The position numbers were made by a program, and so were the translations under genes. The notes beneath the pieces are model-generated. The model was not told the origin of the DNA. It saw only the letters and a list, made by a program, of their open reading frames with translations, and made no database searches. From NCBI GenBank assembly GCA_963669155.1, contig OZ022588.1, positions 20,700,438 through 20,764,437 of the forward strand: a DNA stretch of 64,000 nucleotides, read 5' to 3'. This document shows, piece after piece, positions 1-10,503 of this stretch (the stretch's first letter is position 1; every line of letters begins with the position of its first letter). The DNA comes from Arbacia lixula. Lineage: Eukaryota; Echinodermata; Echinoidea; Arbacioida; Arbaciidae.

Positions 1-138
1 AAACATTGCTTTTCTCTCCAACATCTTGATTTCTTTATTTTTTGTCCAATTTGCAATAAAGTTACATGCTACTTCATGAACACACCTCAGAATGAGTCTT
101 TACTTTCATAATTTGATCTTTTGTATATTCGTAAATTT

Positions 139-405
139 CGTAATATGTGTGTAAAAATGCATTTCCAATGATGTATCAAATGTAAAGGTAAAAGGGTGCA
201 TATCTGTTTGAGAAAATGCAAATGTTTGAAGAAAAAAAATGTACACAACACATGGGAGAGCACCTCACACGAGACGTCACAAAATCAAAAGTTACTTTTT
301 TATCCTTTGATGGATTTTCCCCAAGCCTTCACAAATATGTTTCTTTCATGTGTCTCCTTTTATTGAAACCAACTTTATTTCAGTGTGAACTATCCCTAAA
401 TGGGA
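139..405 (-). repeat. Partial copy of TTAA-ended foldback family A
   Basis: This is the right-hand part of a dispersed element that also occurs at 1780-2160, 43402-43876, 54449-54647 and 54965-55076. Shared landmarks are the ATGTATCAAATGTA region, a TGGGAGAGCACCTC stretch, a CGTCACAAAATCAAAA stretch, TTTTATTGAAACCAACTT, and the terminal GTGAACTATCCCT. It lacks the left terminus, so it is a truncated copy. No gene is visible from 1 to 574. Confidence 0.7.
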
Positions 406-574
406 TTTGTCGGCTTGCCATCTCACTAGCCAAACCTTACTTTTGTCTTAATTGTGTCTTTATTTAAGAAATTGTGTGTATGTTTTCAACACTTATAAAT
501 GTTCGTAGCTTGTACAGGTTGTACAGCATACAAATCGATAAAAAAAAAAAAAATCCGTCTAGCTGGGCTGAGTC

Positions 575-1346
575 TGCTCCAGAGAGCTTTCTAAACACAA
601 CAAAGAAAGTAAGTCCCCCCTAAGAAAAATAACATAACTTTTTATCGGAGAGGATTTGGGTAAAATGGTTCGGCAGAATTGTTTCTTAACTTATTTGCTA
701 ACTTCTGTGTGAAAATCACTTTAATCCAATTAGTCCTGCATGATTGGGCAAATTTTAAAGTAAAAAATGTCGCTTTTCAAAAGTCACAAGGTTAATTGTT
801 TTTGCCGTTTTAACAATACATTCTGGTATTTATTGTGTGATTTTTAATTTTTCCACTCAACCATGGCACGAAAATGACTTCTTATGTTTACATAACAGGT
901 CATGTTACATTTTTGTCAAAATATCCAGAGTTAAATTTTTCACCAAAATAAAGGGTTTTTAAAAGTTTCAAACTCAAGAGGGATGAGTATTTGTTAAACG
1001 GTGCTCACTCAGTCAGAACAATGGGTTGAGTGTCGGGATAGGTGTTAGTGCATCGAGAGATGGATGATAAACATTGGAAGGACATAAATTATGCAAAAAA
1101 TTCATCTGACAGAATCCCAAAATTATTCCCTTTTTTTGCATTAAAATTTGCTCACTTATGCATGACTTATTTGTGGATTAATGTGATTTTCACGCATAAG
1201 TTAGTCAATAAGTTAAGGAACAATCATGCCAAATAAGTTTGCCCAAAGCCTCTTTGATAAAAAGTTATGCTTTTTAGCTTAGGGAGGGGGGGGGGGGGAC
1301 TTTTTTTATTGTTGTGTTAAGGTCTGCTCATTCTGCATTTCTGCTG
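575..1346. repeat. Large imperfect foldback (MITE-like) element upstream of IMP3
   Basis: Sequence from about 580 to 780 is an imperfect reverse complement of about 1130 to 1345. Paired landmarks are AACACAACAA with TTGTTGTGTT, CATAACTTTTTATC with GATAAAAAGTTATG, and GTGAAAATCACTTTAATCC with its partner near 1170-1195. The right end carries a run of 12-13 G. No coding frame is seen inside. It ends about 100 bp before the IMP3 start codon and so bounds the promoter on the left. Confidence 0.75.
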
Positions 1347-1366
1347 AGAGCGCGTCAAACCTATTT

Positions 1367-1377
1367 GGCTTTCCATA
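1367..1377 (+). promoter_or_regulatory. Shared upstream word GGCTTTCCATA, IMP3 copy
   Basis: The 11-mer lies 71 bp before the IMP3 ATG, in gene orientation, preceded by GCGCGTCAA. The identical 11-mer lies upstream of the minus-strand gene (17401-17411, where GCGCGTCAA also precedes it in gene orientation) and of TMEM60 (19121-19131). A one-mismatch copy lies upstream of COP1. A promoter role is inferred from position and orientation only. Confidence 0.45.
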
Positions 1378-1447
1378 CTCAACACACGCGCGTGCGAGTT
1401 TGTTACAATTTTTGACCCGATATCGCCCCTCTAGAAACTGTGAAAAT

Positions 1448-1581
1448 ATGCGGCAACTCAAGTATCATGAGAAGAAATTGCTGAAGAAGGTCGACTTCAT
1501 ATCATGGGAAGTCGACAATAATCTCCACGAAGTCAAAATAATGCGTAAATACCACATACAGAAACGGGAAGATTACACCAA
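1448..1581 (+). CDS. IMP3 exon 1
   Basis: It encodes 44 codons from the start ATG and ends ACCAA before gtaagt (phase 2). The WEV, NLHE and KREDYT residues match the conserved N-terminal helix region of IMP3. Confidence 0.95.
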
Positions 1582-4500
1582 GTAAGTAGTTTTCGTTTGT
1601 TTAGTCCCGTACATACTATTTCATGTCTGTAATCCCCTGTTCCATGCTTTGTGATAAAAATTGGAACGTACTTAGTCAGGGTTAGGGTTAAACTTACACT
1701 TACCGGCCGTCTGAGTAATCATGATGACGCTATCTACGACATTAACACATTCAATAAATGCCCGATAATATGTCTATTTCTTTTTTGTGACGTCATGAGC
1801 GAGGTGCTCTCCCATGATATGTTGTGTACAAAATAATTAAGTTGATAAATTGCTTTTTTTCTGTATTTGAACTTTGACAGGAATGATTTTTTTCGTACAG
1901 GTTTGTGTGTAAAAACGTACTTCTATCATTGCATCAAATGCACAAGTAAAGGATGCCTATCTTTGTGAGAAAATGCACATTTTCGAAAAAAATTGTACAC
2001 GCCATAGGAGAGCACCTTGCATGTGATGCACAAAATCAAAACTTTAAAATCAAATAACTTTCTTTTCCTTTGACCGATTTTTGTCAAACCTCCATGCGCA
2101 CGTTTCTTTCATTTGTCTCTTTTTATTGAAACCAAAGTAATTTCAGGGTGAACTTCACCTTTCATTTCTTTTACACTTTTAACCCCCCCCCCCCCCCCCA
2201 AAAAAAAAAAAAATACCTCGCCCAATTTTTTATTCAACCCCATCAAAAAAATCGCCCTCTTTAGTCTAGACAGTAGGCTATTCAAAAAAAAAAAAAAAAT
2301 TAGTAGGGGGTGCATATAGAACTCTTTCCCTGTATCTGCATATTCATAATTTTTGTGCATTGTTTAATGTTTTTGCCATATAAATGTGACATTTAGATAG
2401 GCATAGCATATGTTTAAAACCTAAACTTGCATTGATTTATTCAAGTCGAGAGTCAAGTGCCACTTTTCCTGTATAACTGTTGGCTGTTGCCTGAAGTAGG
2501 GACGCCCACAAAATATTAAAACAACTTCAAAATACAAATGCTCACCATATATGCTTGTTTACACCATTGATAATCCATAGAAATCATTAATTTTAGCAAA
2601 ATAACAAGAAAAGTATTCATTAAAAAAAGAATGAAATATCATGCAGCTACACTGTAAACAAAATTCACGTAATTGCTAATATTAATTAACGCTCTGCCGG
2701 TACACGCTTAGCGTAAATTCTGGTGGGTTGCTGAATCCACACGGGATCAGCCAGCCTATTGTTACGTCAGGCATACATGCATATTAGCAATTGGTTTAAC
2801 TACTACAACCCCCAGGGCAACCCCCAGGATAAATACTTCTTGGTACAATCCTGACATTGTGTCTCATGTTTTGTCACAGATACAACAAGCTGAGTCGACA
2901 TGTGAGAACTTTGGCGAACAAGGTCAAACAGCTGGACAGTAAAGACCCCTTCAGGAACCAGTGCACCAGTCAAATACTTAACAAGATGTAAGTAATGCCC
3001 AGCTCACATTCAGCCTGTGATGGTTCTAGGGAGCTGGCATCCCACCTGTAACCACATTTCCCAACAGCCTTTGTGGGCAGACGGGATTCAGTGTGTCTGC
3101 AGCCTGTACAATTTTCACAGTACACCATGTGGAAGTCGTTACAAGGACTGTTGGGTTATTCTTTCAGAATTGCTCTCAAATGAGCTGCTCAGAGAACGTG
3201 TAAGCAAGAAAAGAAAACTGATTGAGAAGAAAGGGTGAGAATAGAGAATTCTATCGGAGAAGTTAGTTCTGGAAAGAGCTATTTACTTGCTGATTCCTTT
3301 TGGAAAAACTGTGAAAAAGCTGCTCATTGAGTGAGAAAAAGAAGAAAACAGATTAAGTGGACAAGTTGAGAGTAAGCTTTTCTTGATCTTATTTCCCCTT
3401 TCCTGTAGGTACAACATGGGCCTTATCCCCACCAAACAGAACCTAGCCCTCTGCGATAATGTGTCAGCATCCTCGTTCTGTCGGAGACGTCTTCCCGTTG
3501 TCATGGTGAAGTTAAAGATGGCGGAGACGGTGGAGTCAGCAGTGAAATTTGTCGAGCATGGCCGTATCCTTTTTGAAGCTAAAGATTGTTGCACAACTTA
3601 CAACCTATAAGTAAGAATTTACGTAGTAGGGTGAGGTGTGCATCTTATGAATGACTATCATTTCTTGATATTCATTGTTCCTTCGCCACGAAGTGGTCGA
3701 TGACATAGTGCATCTGTATCGTTCGTTCATCTGGATCTTGTTTACACACTCACTCCAATATATAATTGACCAAATTTCATGAAACTTGGTCAGTGTATAT
3801 GACAGGACATTCTACTGGTTAGATTTGGGGTCAAGGTGGCTCATGCATTTAGGCCAAGATGTTAAATTCAACTGATGTCCCGGACAAAGATCAAGATCAG
3901 TTGAAAAGTAGCAATTTCACCAGGCATTGGATGATTAAATTGTACAAATTTACATACATGTATAATGTGTGGTATTTTATGTTTTTGTACACATGGGCAT
4001 GTTGGGTAATACACATTTTAGGTATGTCATAATACCAAGCTTTTTAGCTTGCTATCATCAATATCATTCCATTGGACGGCTGCTCATTTCTATTATTCTG
4101 ATTTACAGTGCGAAAGTTGCCCAGCTGCAAACTCAATGAAATTGGTAAAAATACACGGAGTACACATTTGAACAGTATACTCCCATTGTGTTTCCAAGCC
4201 TTCTGCAAGAATAAACTGTCTGTAAAATTGCAAATTTAGAGGTTGGTTATCTTGCCATATCTCATATGAGATACTATTTAAAATGCTGCTTAAAGATGCC
4301 CCGTCCCTTTTACAAACATCTGCAAACTTCATGAAATTTTATTTAGCACATATCTTTGGAGTACCAACTGTGAAATTTTAAGGTCAGAAGTACTATAACT
4401 CTCGTAGAATAAATGAAAATCTAACTAGTTTTCACTAAGAATTGACTTTTTTCGTGGTACGAAAAAAGAAAGCTTGATCAATTATCGAAGATTATTTCTG

Positions 4501-6720
4501 CAAAACCGAATATTAGGTTTTGTCGATTCCAGGGTAAGGTTATATAGCCACTGACTCTCTCAAATGATGACAAAGTCAGGGGACTTTCAGAATTAGATCT
4601 GCAAAAGGGATGGGCTACCTTTAAAACTAATTTTATTTTTGTAATATTGAATGGGAAAAGAAGAAATACTAATGTGTTTTTTCTTCTAGCATTGTGCAAA
4701 GCCAGTATGTATTTCCTTTAATTCACCTGTCACCATCAGATATAAGAGTGGGACCAGAGCTAGTCTTGGACCCAGCCTTCCTGGTTACAAGGTAGAGTGT
4801 AAAAGGGTTATCAAAGTTCAATGGTCAATCATTTCAAAATTATATATTTGCATATTTAAATCTTGCTTATATTCAAACACTTCAGCGTTCTCCACTGTCC
4901 AAGTTGCAGAAGCAGAAGAGTTGCTTCTGAAATCAAAGTTAGATTGAAATTGTTCAAATATATGATTTTTTAATAGATTTGACCCCATTTGAACCTGTCT
5001 AAATGAGCTTCAATCTACATACATATCTGCACTCATTTCATGGTTAAGTGGCACAAAAAATTTAAGATAAATCATGTGGTCATCACATATTGCACTAAAA
5101 ATGCAGAGATGCCAAGTTCCAAAAAATGTTATTTGCTAGATTTTCATGACTCGGCGTCATGGCACGCGCGTGTCGTGATAGGCTTCATCACGATATCGAC
5201 GTAGTACTTACGATCCATGGCCATACCTACAAAACCATGCAATGCGTGCGTGCGATTCATCGTATATCATGTACGTACATGCTGCACTATACTAGCTGTT
5301 CGCACTCTCGATTCGTCTTGCGTGTAATGCCGGTAGCTAGACGGCCACCGTCCTGAAAGTCGGCTCGTGCGAAGGCGGCCAGTGCGAGTCTATAGCAAAT
5401 AATGATACTTTTTTTCTTGTGTTTTTTCTGTCAGGTCCCGATGCGTGAGAAATATGGGTGTCATGCTTGAGATCGTGAGATGGACCCAGAATACGCGAGT
5501 CTCACAAAGAATGCGCGAGACTTGGTACCTCAGAAAATGGCTCATGTACATTTGCATGAATTGTTTCCATCTTGGATCATTTTAAAGAGCATTTAAATTC
5601 CTGTCATGAATGTTGGTGATGAGCAATCAGATAACTGAATAGATGTCCACAAGAATGCTACCCCAAATGATAGTCCACAACCTTCCTTTCCAACTGCTCA
5701 ACTGATGGTGTATCAAGAAGAAAGCAAGATTGTTTGTTCTATTTTATCTCTGTCACACTCTCTCTCCTTCTTCCATCCCCTCTCTATTTCTTTCTTTCCT
5801 TTTCTCTTTAATTCTCCACTTTCTCTTTCTTTCCTTTCTCCCTCTTTATCTTTATCTATCTCTCACTTTCCGTCCCCCTCTTATATACCAGGATCACATA
5901 CATTTTAAAACATGAAATTTATTTGAATACAATTGACCATCGCTTTCTCACTTCCCCTCTCCCTCTATCCTTCATACATACAGATCCATGGAGGACTTCG
6001 TAACATGGACAGACACATCCAAGATCAAGAAGCACATCATGGAATACAATGAAGAGGTATACTGCTCATTGCTTTTTCGACATCTTTGCTCAAAGTTGTT
6101 TTGTAGGATGTGCATATTTTTTTTGGGGGGGTCACGTCTGCACAAACACAGACATTTTTGCGACAATTCTGCCAATCCATTTGGACTGAGAGGGGTGAAA
6201 CATGCCTACTGCTCATTTCTAGTTTGTCCAGTTCTACTGTGAAGTTAAATGGCCAGGCAGCCTGATGTCCAGTTCTAATACAAGGACCACATACATCATA
6301 TAATGTGCGATTTATTTGAATACAAGTAATTTGGCCATGTCGCACATGTGGCACATGACATGTAAGTGTTAAAAAATCTGCATTGAACAACATATATTAT
6401 GGTCATAGAAAGAATGACAGTTAAAAAAAAAAAATATTTGAAAATATGTGGTACTAAATGAATAAGATTTTGAAATCATATTTTGTCAAAATAATAGGAA
6501 TTAATGTCAATTTGTATTCATTGAAGATAATATATTAGAGTCAGTGAGATCTCAACAATGAGAAACAGATTACATCCTCAATGGTCAGTCCACTTCCAAG
6601 AGAATAAAATATGTATACGATCTATGTTCACAGAGTTGACAAAGATTAATAATTTGTTTTGTATAATGTATACTGTGTCTTGTTTCCTTGCAACAGAGGG
6701 ACGATTTTGACATGATGTGA
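1448..6720 (+). CDS. IMP3, U3 small nucleolar ribonucleoprotein protein, six exons
   Basis: Joining 1448-1581, 2880-2987, 3409-3563, 4740-4791, 5984-6056 and 6697-6720 gives an uninterrupted 181-codon frame; human IMP3 is 184 residues. All introns have GT-AG ends and matching phases. Family-diagnostic stretches are [17 protein letters not shown] at the N-terminus, [10 protein letters not shown] in the S4 RNA-binding domain (about residues 105-165), [16 protein letters not shown], and the C-terminal EYNEERDDFD. IMP3 works in the nucleolus with MPP10 and IMP4, pairing U3 snoRNA with pre-rRNA for 18S maturation; that role is family knowledge. The ATG at 1448 was chosen because the known N-terminus begins there. 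It is a single-copy-looking intact gene with no frameshift. Confidence 0.96.
1780..2160 (-). repeat. Family A foldback copy in IMP3 intron 1
   Basis: It shares the GTGACGTCATGAGCGAGGTG, TTGTGTACAAAA, CATCAAATGCACAAGTAAA and TTTTTATTGAAACCAAAGT landmarks with the complete copy at 43402-43876. The right end is CAGGGTGAACTTCACC, diverged from the intact terminus. It is followed by runs of C and A at 2184-2213 and a 16-A run near 2285-2300. Confidence 0.7.
2880..2987 (+). CDS. IMP3 exon 2
   Basis: The acceptor is TTTGTCACAG and the donor follows AACAAGAT. It encodes [19 protein letters not shown] plus a further 16 residues, the helical region between the N-terminal part and the S4 domain. Phase is 2 in and 2 out. 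Confidence 0.93.
3409..3563 (+). CDS. IMP3 exon 3 (S4 domain core)
   Basis: The acceptor is TTTCCTGTAG and the donor follows GAGCATGGCC. It encodes [20 protein letters not shown] followed by [19 protein letters not shown], the most conserved block of IMP3 and the first part of the S4 fold that contacts RNA. Confidence 0.95.
3670..4060. repeat. Probable dispersed repeat in IMP3 intron 3
   Basis: It begins with TTCGCCACGAAGTGGTCGAT and continues through AAATTTCATGAAACTTGGTC, wording I associate with dispersed repeats of marine invertebrates. I see no second copy in this window, so the call rests on general recognition. The rest of the intron to 4739 shows no clear gene. Confidence 0.35.
4740..4791 (+). 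CDS. IMP3 exon 4
   Basis: This 52-bp exon after CACCATCAG encodes [16 protein letters not shown], the end of the S4 domain. Together with split codons on each side it reproduces the family signature [18 protein letters not shown]. Confidence 0.94.
5745..5885 (+). repeat. Polypyrimidine (CT-rich) tract in IMP3 intron 4
   Basis: About 140 bp of almost pure C and T lie about 100 bp upstream of the exon 5 acceptor. It generates spurious Ser/Leu/Phe-rich open frames in two phases and is not coding. Confidence 0.85.
5984..6056 (+). CDS. IMP3 exon 5
   Basis: The acceptor is ATACATACAG and the donor follows GAAGAG (gtatac). It encodes [20 protein letters not shown] then YNEE, matching the conserved C-terminal MEDFVTW motif. 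Confidence 0.95.
6697..6720 (+). CDS. IMP3 exon 6 (terminal 24-bp coding part)
   Basis: After the acceptor TTGCAACAG only RDDFDMM and the TGA stop remain. The RDDFD stretch matches the end of known IMP3 proteins, which supports this very short coding end. Confidence 0.92.
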   Translation, partial: RDDFDMM

Positions 6721-7141
6721 AGGGCTCTTGGTTGCGCAGTGGGAGACTTGGGTGAGATGTGACGGACTCCAGGTTGAAGGCAGGCCCTGCAGCAAGGCTG
6801 TGCCCCAGGAAGGATCTCCAGTGGCTTGAGAAGCAAGGCAGCATCAAGAACTTGTATAAAGTCATGCGCGTGCCTCCAGGCCAGCTAATCATTGCAAGGA
6901 GCAGGTGGACGGCTTTCCCATTAATAGGAATGGGCGAACATTCATATGGAACCGGTTTGCTAGTGACACTGACCATGATGGCAATATGGGGCCTGCATCA
7001 CAAAGAGTTATAATCGATCGTACAACCGATACATTGGTGGATCGTACATTATATCGCATAAAACATTTAATCGATATCGATTGCAACTTTCAAGGTAGAA
7101 AGAGACTTCCAGATAGAGGTACATTTGTAAGTTATTTTTAA
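6721..7141 (+). other. IMP3 3-prime flank, probable untranslated region
   Basis: This segment is richer in G and C than its surroundings down to about 7000 and contains short open frames on both strands, none with recognisable similarity. A CATCACAAAGAGTTA stretch with paired CGATCG and ATCGAT words near 6985-7085 looks like a small foldback remnant. No AATAAA is evident within it. I treat it as the 3-prime untranslated region and repeat debris. Confidence 0.4.
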
Positions 7142-7652
7142 ATTAAAAATTGAGTTTAAGGTCCCTTGGGTTCATAGCTTTGCCATCCTACAGTTTGTAA
7201 CTCTTCTCTTTCCTTGTGTGGGAACATCATTTTTGTAGAGGAACATGTTCAAAGGCATGGTTTGAGCTTCTTAGAGTAAATGAAAAAAAAAATCTTTATT
7301 GCTCTGAAGAGGATGATTGTCAAGCTTCTTTTTCTCTTTTGTAAAAACCTTGATATTTCTGCTCTCTAAAAACATGAAAGTTTGCAAAAACTTGATCCCG
7401 ACATCTGATGATATCTGTGTAATTGTTGGCAAGAAGTACCGGTAGTTTATGGTTAAAAATCTTAATCACTAACCCTGTAATCAAAGACACACAGTGATGC
7501 CCTGTGTATCGACTTTTTGTATTATTCAGTGCGAGTAATCATGATGAAAAATGTCACAAGTTATATGTCTAATTTTACTCTAACTTTGCCCAATCTGTTT
7601 TCTGCTCTTATTCAATCCAACTTAAAATACATTCTCCTTTATTTAGATAGCT

Positions 7653-7748
7653 GGGGCCATATTCATGAAAGCTTATTAGCCTAGTTGGTTACTGCAATGC
7701 ATGCATTTCGATGCACTAAGCTTAGTAAGGTTTCATGAATATGGCCCC
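7653..7748. repeat. Short foldback GGGGCCATATTCATGAAA
   Basis: A roughly 96-bp near-palindrome runs from GGGGCCATATTCATGAAA to TTTCATGAATATGGCCCC. Fragments of related wording occur at about 51047 and 58609. This is typical of a MITE remnant. Confidence 0.85.
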
Positions 7749-8135
7749 TGGTCAACTCAATAATTTGAGCATTTTAATATTTTAATGTATATGTGTGAGA
7801 AAAGTAGTTTCAAAGATCAAAATATAATCTCATTTGCATGGCTACTTTCCAAGTCTGATGTCATCGAAAGGATACACTAGCCCATGCTGTGCATTGTACC
7901 CTATGAGAACTTTTCACTGGGGGCTCTTTTTTCTTTGCATTGTGGGGGCTCAATTGCCCTGAGCCCCCATTCATATTTTTGACTGACTTTCAGCATTTCT
8001 GACAGAGATATCAGGTAGGAAATGTGACTCATGAATATCACATTAAATCCAAACTACAGCACACTACCGGGATGTATTACGTATTTGAAGTTTCTTTGTG
8101 GTCCAAGTGAATATGGCATCAGCCACTGTACAATA

Positions 8136-8507
8136 TGGCCCAAATTCACAAAGTAATTTTAGATTTAGACCACAGTTTAAGCAGATTTCATGGGTGCTAA
8201 ATTCATGCTAGTTACTATGGTTTAGACCAAGAGCAGACATCCCGGGGGGGGGGGGGGGGGGGGGGGGCGTCCTTTTTTCCCCATATGGCATGGGCAGAAA
8301 TCCCGGGGGTACGTCCCCCCCCCCCCCCCCCACCCCCACCAACACCAAACACCCCCCAAAAAAATCCATCACTACCCCACGGTTACTTCTTGAGGAAGAA
8401 ATTGTCTCCCCCACCTTCGGGGAGCGATTTCTGCCCTTGGTTTAGACCAAGGTTTATTTTAAAAAATCTGCTTAAACCATGGTTTAAATCTTGGTGTATT
8501 TGGGCCT
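8136..8507. repeat. Foldback element with poly-G/poly-C centre
   Basis: The outer arms pair TGGCCCAAATTCAC and TTTAAGCAGAT with ATCTGCTTAAACCATGG and TTTGGGCC at the other end. The centre holds a run of about 23 G near 8245-8267 and runs of C near 8316-8340 that may be assembly-unstable. Confidence 0.7.
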
Positions 8508-8514
8508 AGATTTG

Positions 8515-10361
8515 TTTATGGTATTTAGAATAGAGCTAAAGGCAATATGTTTTTTTACCAGACATGGAATGCAACTCTCGGGTAAAATTGAACAATGTGG
8601 TACAATTGAGTACATGTGCTTGGTGTGCCAGTTGTGTTGGTGTGATTGTGATATTTTCAATAGAGGAAGCTTCTTTTTTTTTTCAAGAAAAATGGTATAG
8701 TGAGCTTTCATATCATTTCGGCACTCATTGTGCTTTGTGCCAGTAGAACAAATTATTTGGGGATATATCTGTCTCAAATCTGATGTCTTATTGATGAAAT
8801 TTATCTAATCCTGTTGAGTGTACAAATGAAAGGATTGAAAATGTGATGAACTTATGACATTTATTACATGTTATATACAGTACATGTATATCAAAACATG
8901 GGAATCCAGTAATTTGTCGCATCAACATTTTCTGTCGCATCAACATGGTAAAAAAAAAAACACCTAACATGTATACTTAACATTAATGTTATGAATGATG
9001 TTACACTCCAAAAAGTTAAAAATCACGAGAAACAGCAAAGTCGTGCCTCTCTTTTATGATCTATAGGCTTAAACTATTTGTTTACAAAAGATTGAAAGAT
9101 GTTTGATGTATATGTACCTACATCAATTTGGGCATTGGCAGAAATAACACAAAGGTGCAGAGTGGGGGACATGATGATAAAACCTGCAAATTTTGTTAAT
9201 ATGCTTAAAGACAAGGTAGCCCATTTGCAAAAGTCATGAATTTCAGCAGGAGTCAGTTTATCTGGATGATAACATGTACATTGTATAAAATGTCAGTCAT
9301 AGCTTCAAGGACACGAATGGGAAAAGTAAAAAAATGAATGTATGGATCAATTTTTTCTAATAACCACAATAATATTTGATGCATGAAGAATGAATGCCAT
9401 GTACCAAACTATCACATTCATATAGTTAAACATCTTATGAGGATCTACCTATCAACGAATATAATGACGAGTTTTCTATGTATCTTTAGACACAGTTTAC
9501 TACATGTATTTACTTTAATTGTCAATCATATTGAAATCTCAAATTGTATTAATTCCTTCTGACACACTTAATAGCTGACCATTGTACATTGTATCAGCAG
9601 GCAATGGGTAATAAATCATTTGTTAACATTACTTAGGGTAACCTTTAAGAAGGATTAACTACTATTTACATGTAAGTAAACATTTGACACATTCAACATT
9701 CATTCATTATGGTAGTTTGAATCATTCTGGAACTGAGAAAATTGAATTTCATGACACAAATACTTCAGATTAACTTACAGTTTCGTGGTTATACATTGTT
9801 GTACTTTCCACATCTTGGTTGTAGCCTCAACCTGTATTCAAAGTTCATATTCTAAAGGTCATTTGTGGTTAACAATGGTTCATAACATGCTTATTTGTCC
9901 ATTTAATGGAAATCAAAGCATATTCCATCATTATCTAAAGATTAAACATATCAAGTTGTAATGCTAACATTTTCTAGCCTTTGTCATTACTCAACAATTG
10001 CTTTAACAAAGTGATAACCACACATGCTACTGTGTGTATTTACAAATTAAAGCGAGCCTCTAAATACTATGTCAAACTGGGACCAGCGAGATCTGTACAA
10101 GAATGTAGCACCACCCCATGTCATACATGGCCACCCACAGCAAACTGATCATGGAAGGATATGCACATAATACTCAAAGATATTTAAAACAAATATTCAG
10201 ATTGACAAGCCAGTGGCTGTTAGATATATTAGATATCCTTACCCAAGGCAAAAGTTAAGGAATATGTACAAAATGTTCTTTCCCCAGTCTTAACTTCATA
10301 CAGTAATCCAAATGTCACACATTCGCTATGAAACTTTGAGTAAGCCATACCAAGGAGGTCT
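8515..10361. other. Gene-poor interval downstream of the minus-strand gene
   Basis: No convincing coding exon was found. A partial copy of the 61897-62532 foldback lies near 9190-9245 (TAGCCCATTTGCAAAAGTCATGA). The right part presumably contains the 3-prime untranslated region of the minus-strand gene ending at 10362, but no clear polyadenylation signal could be assigned. Confidence 0.4.
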
Positions 10362-10503
10362 CTACTTCTTGAGGAATGGTCTCTTCCACACTCCTTTCCC
10401 CGCAGACCAGGGTCTTTTCTGTGGTAGCTGCCTCTGCCCACCGTCTTGCCGTGACTGTCGACGTACACCCTCTATCTGCCGCTTCATCTCTACAATGGTC
10501 GCG
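10362..10503 (-). CDS. Minus-strand gene, last coding exon
   Basis: The acceptor reads TTCGACGTCAG on the minus strand. The frame continues the preceding split codon and encodes ATIVEMKRQIEGVRRQSR, a glutamine/basic stretch, then WSAGKGVWKRPFLKK and TAG at 10364-10362. Confidence 0.8.

Noticed and set aside
6578-6976. 132-codon minus-strand frame over the IMP3 3-prime end
   Set aside because: It overlaps IMP3 exon 6 and its 3-prime flank, has no similarity, and lies antisense to a verified exon.
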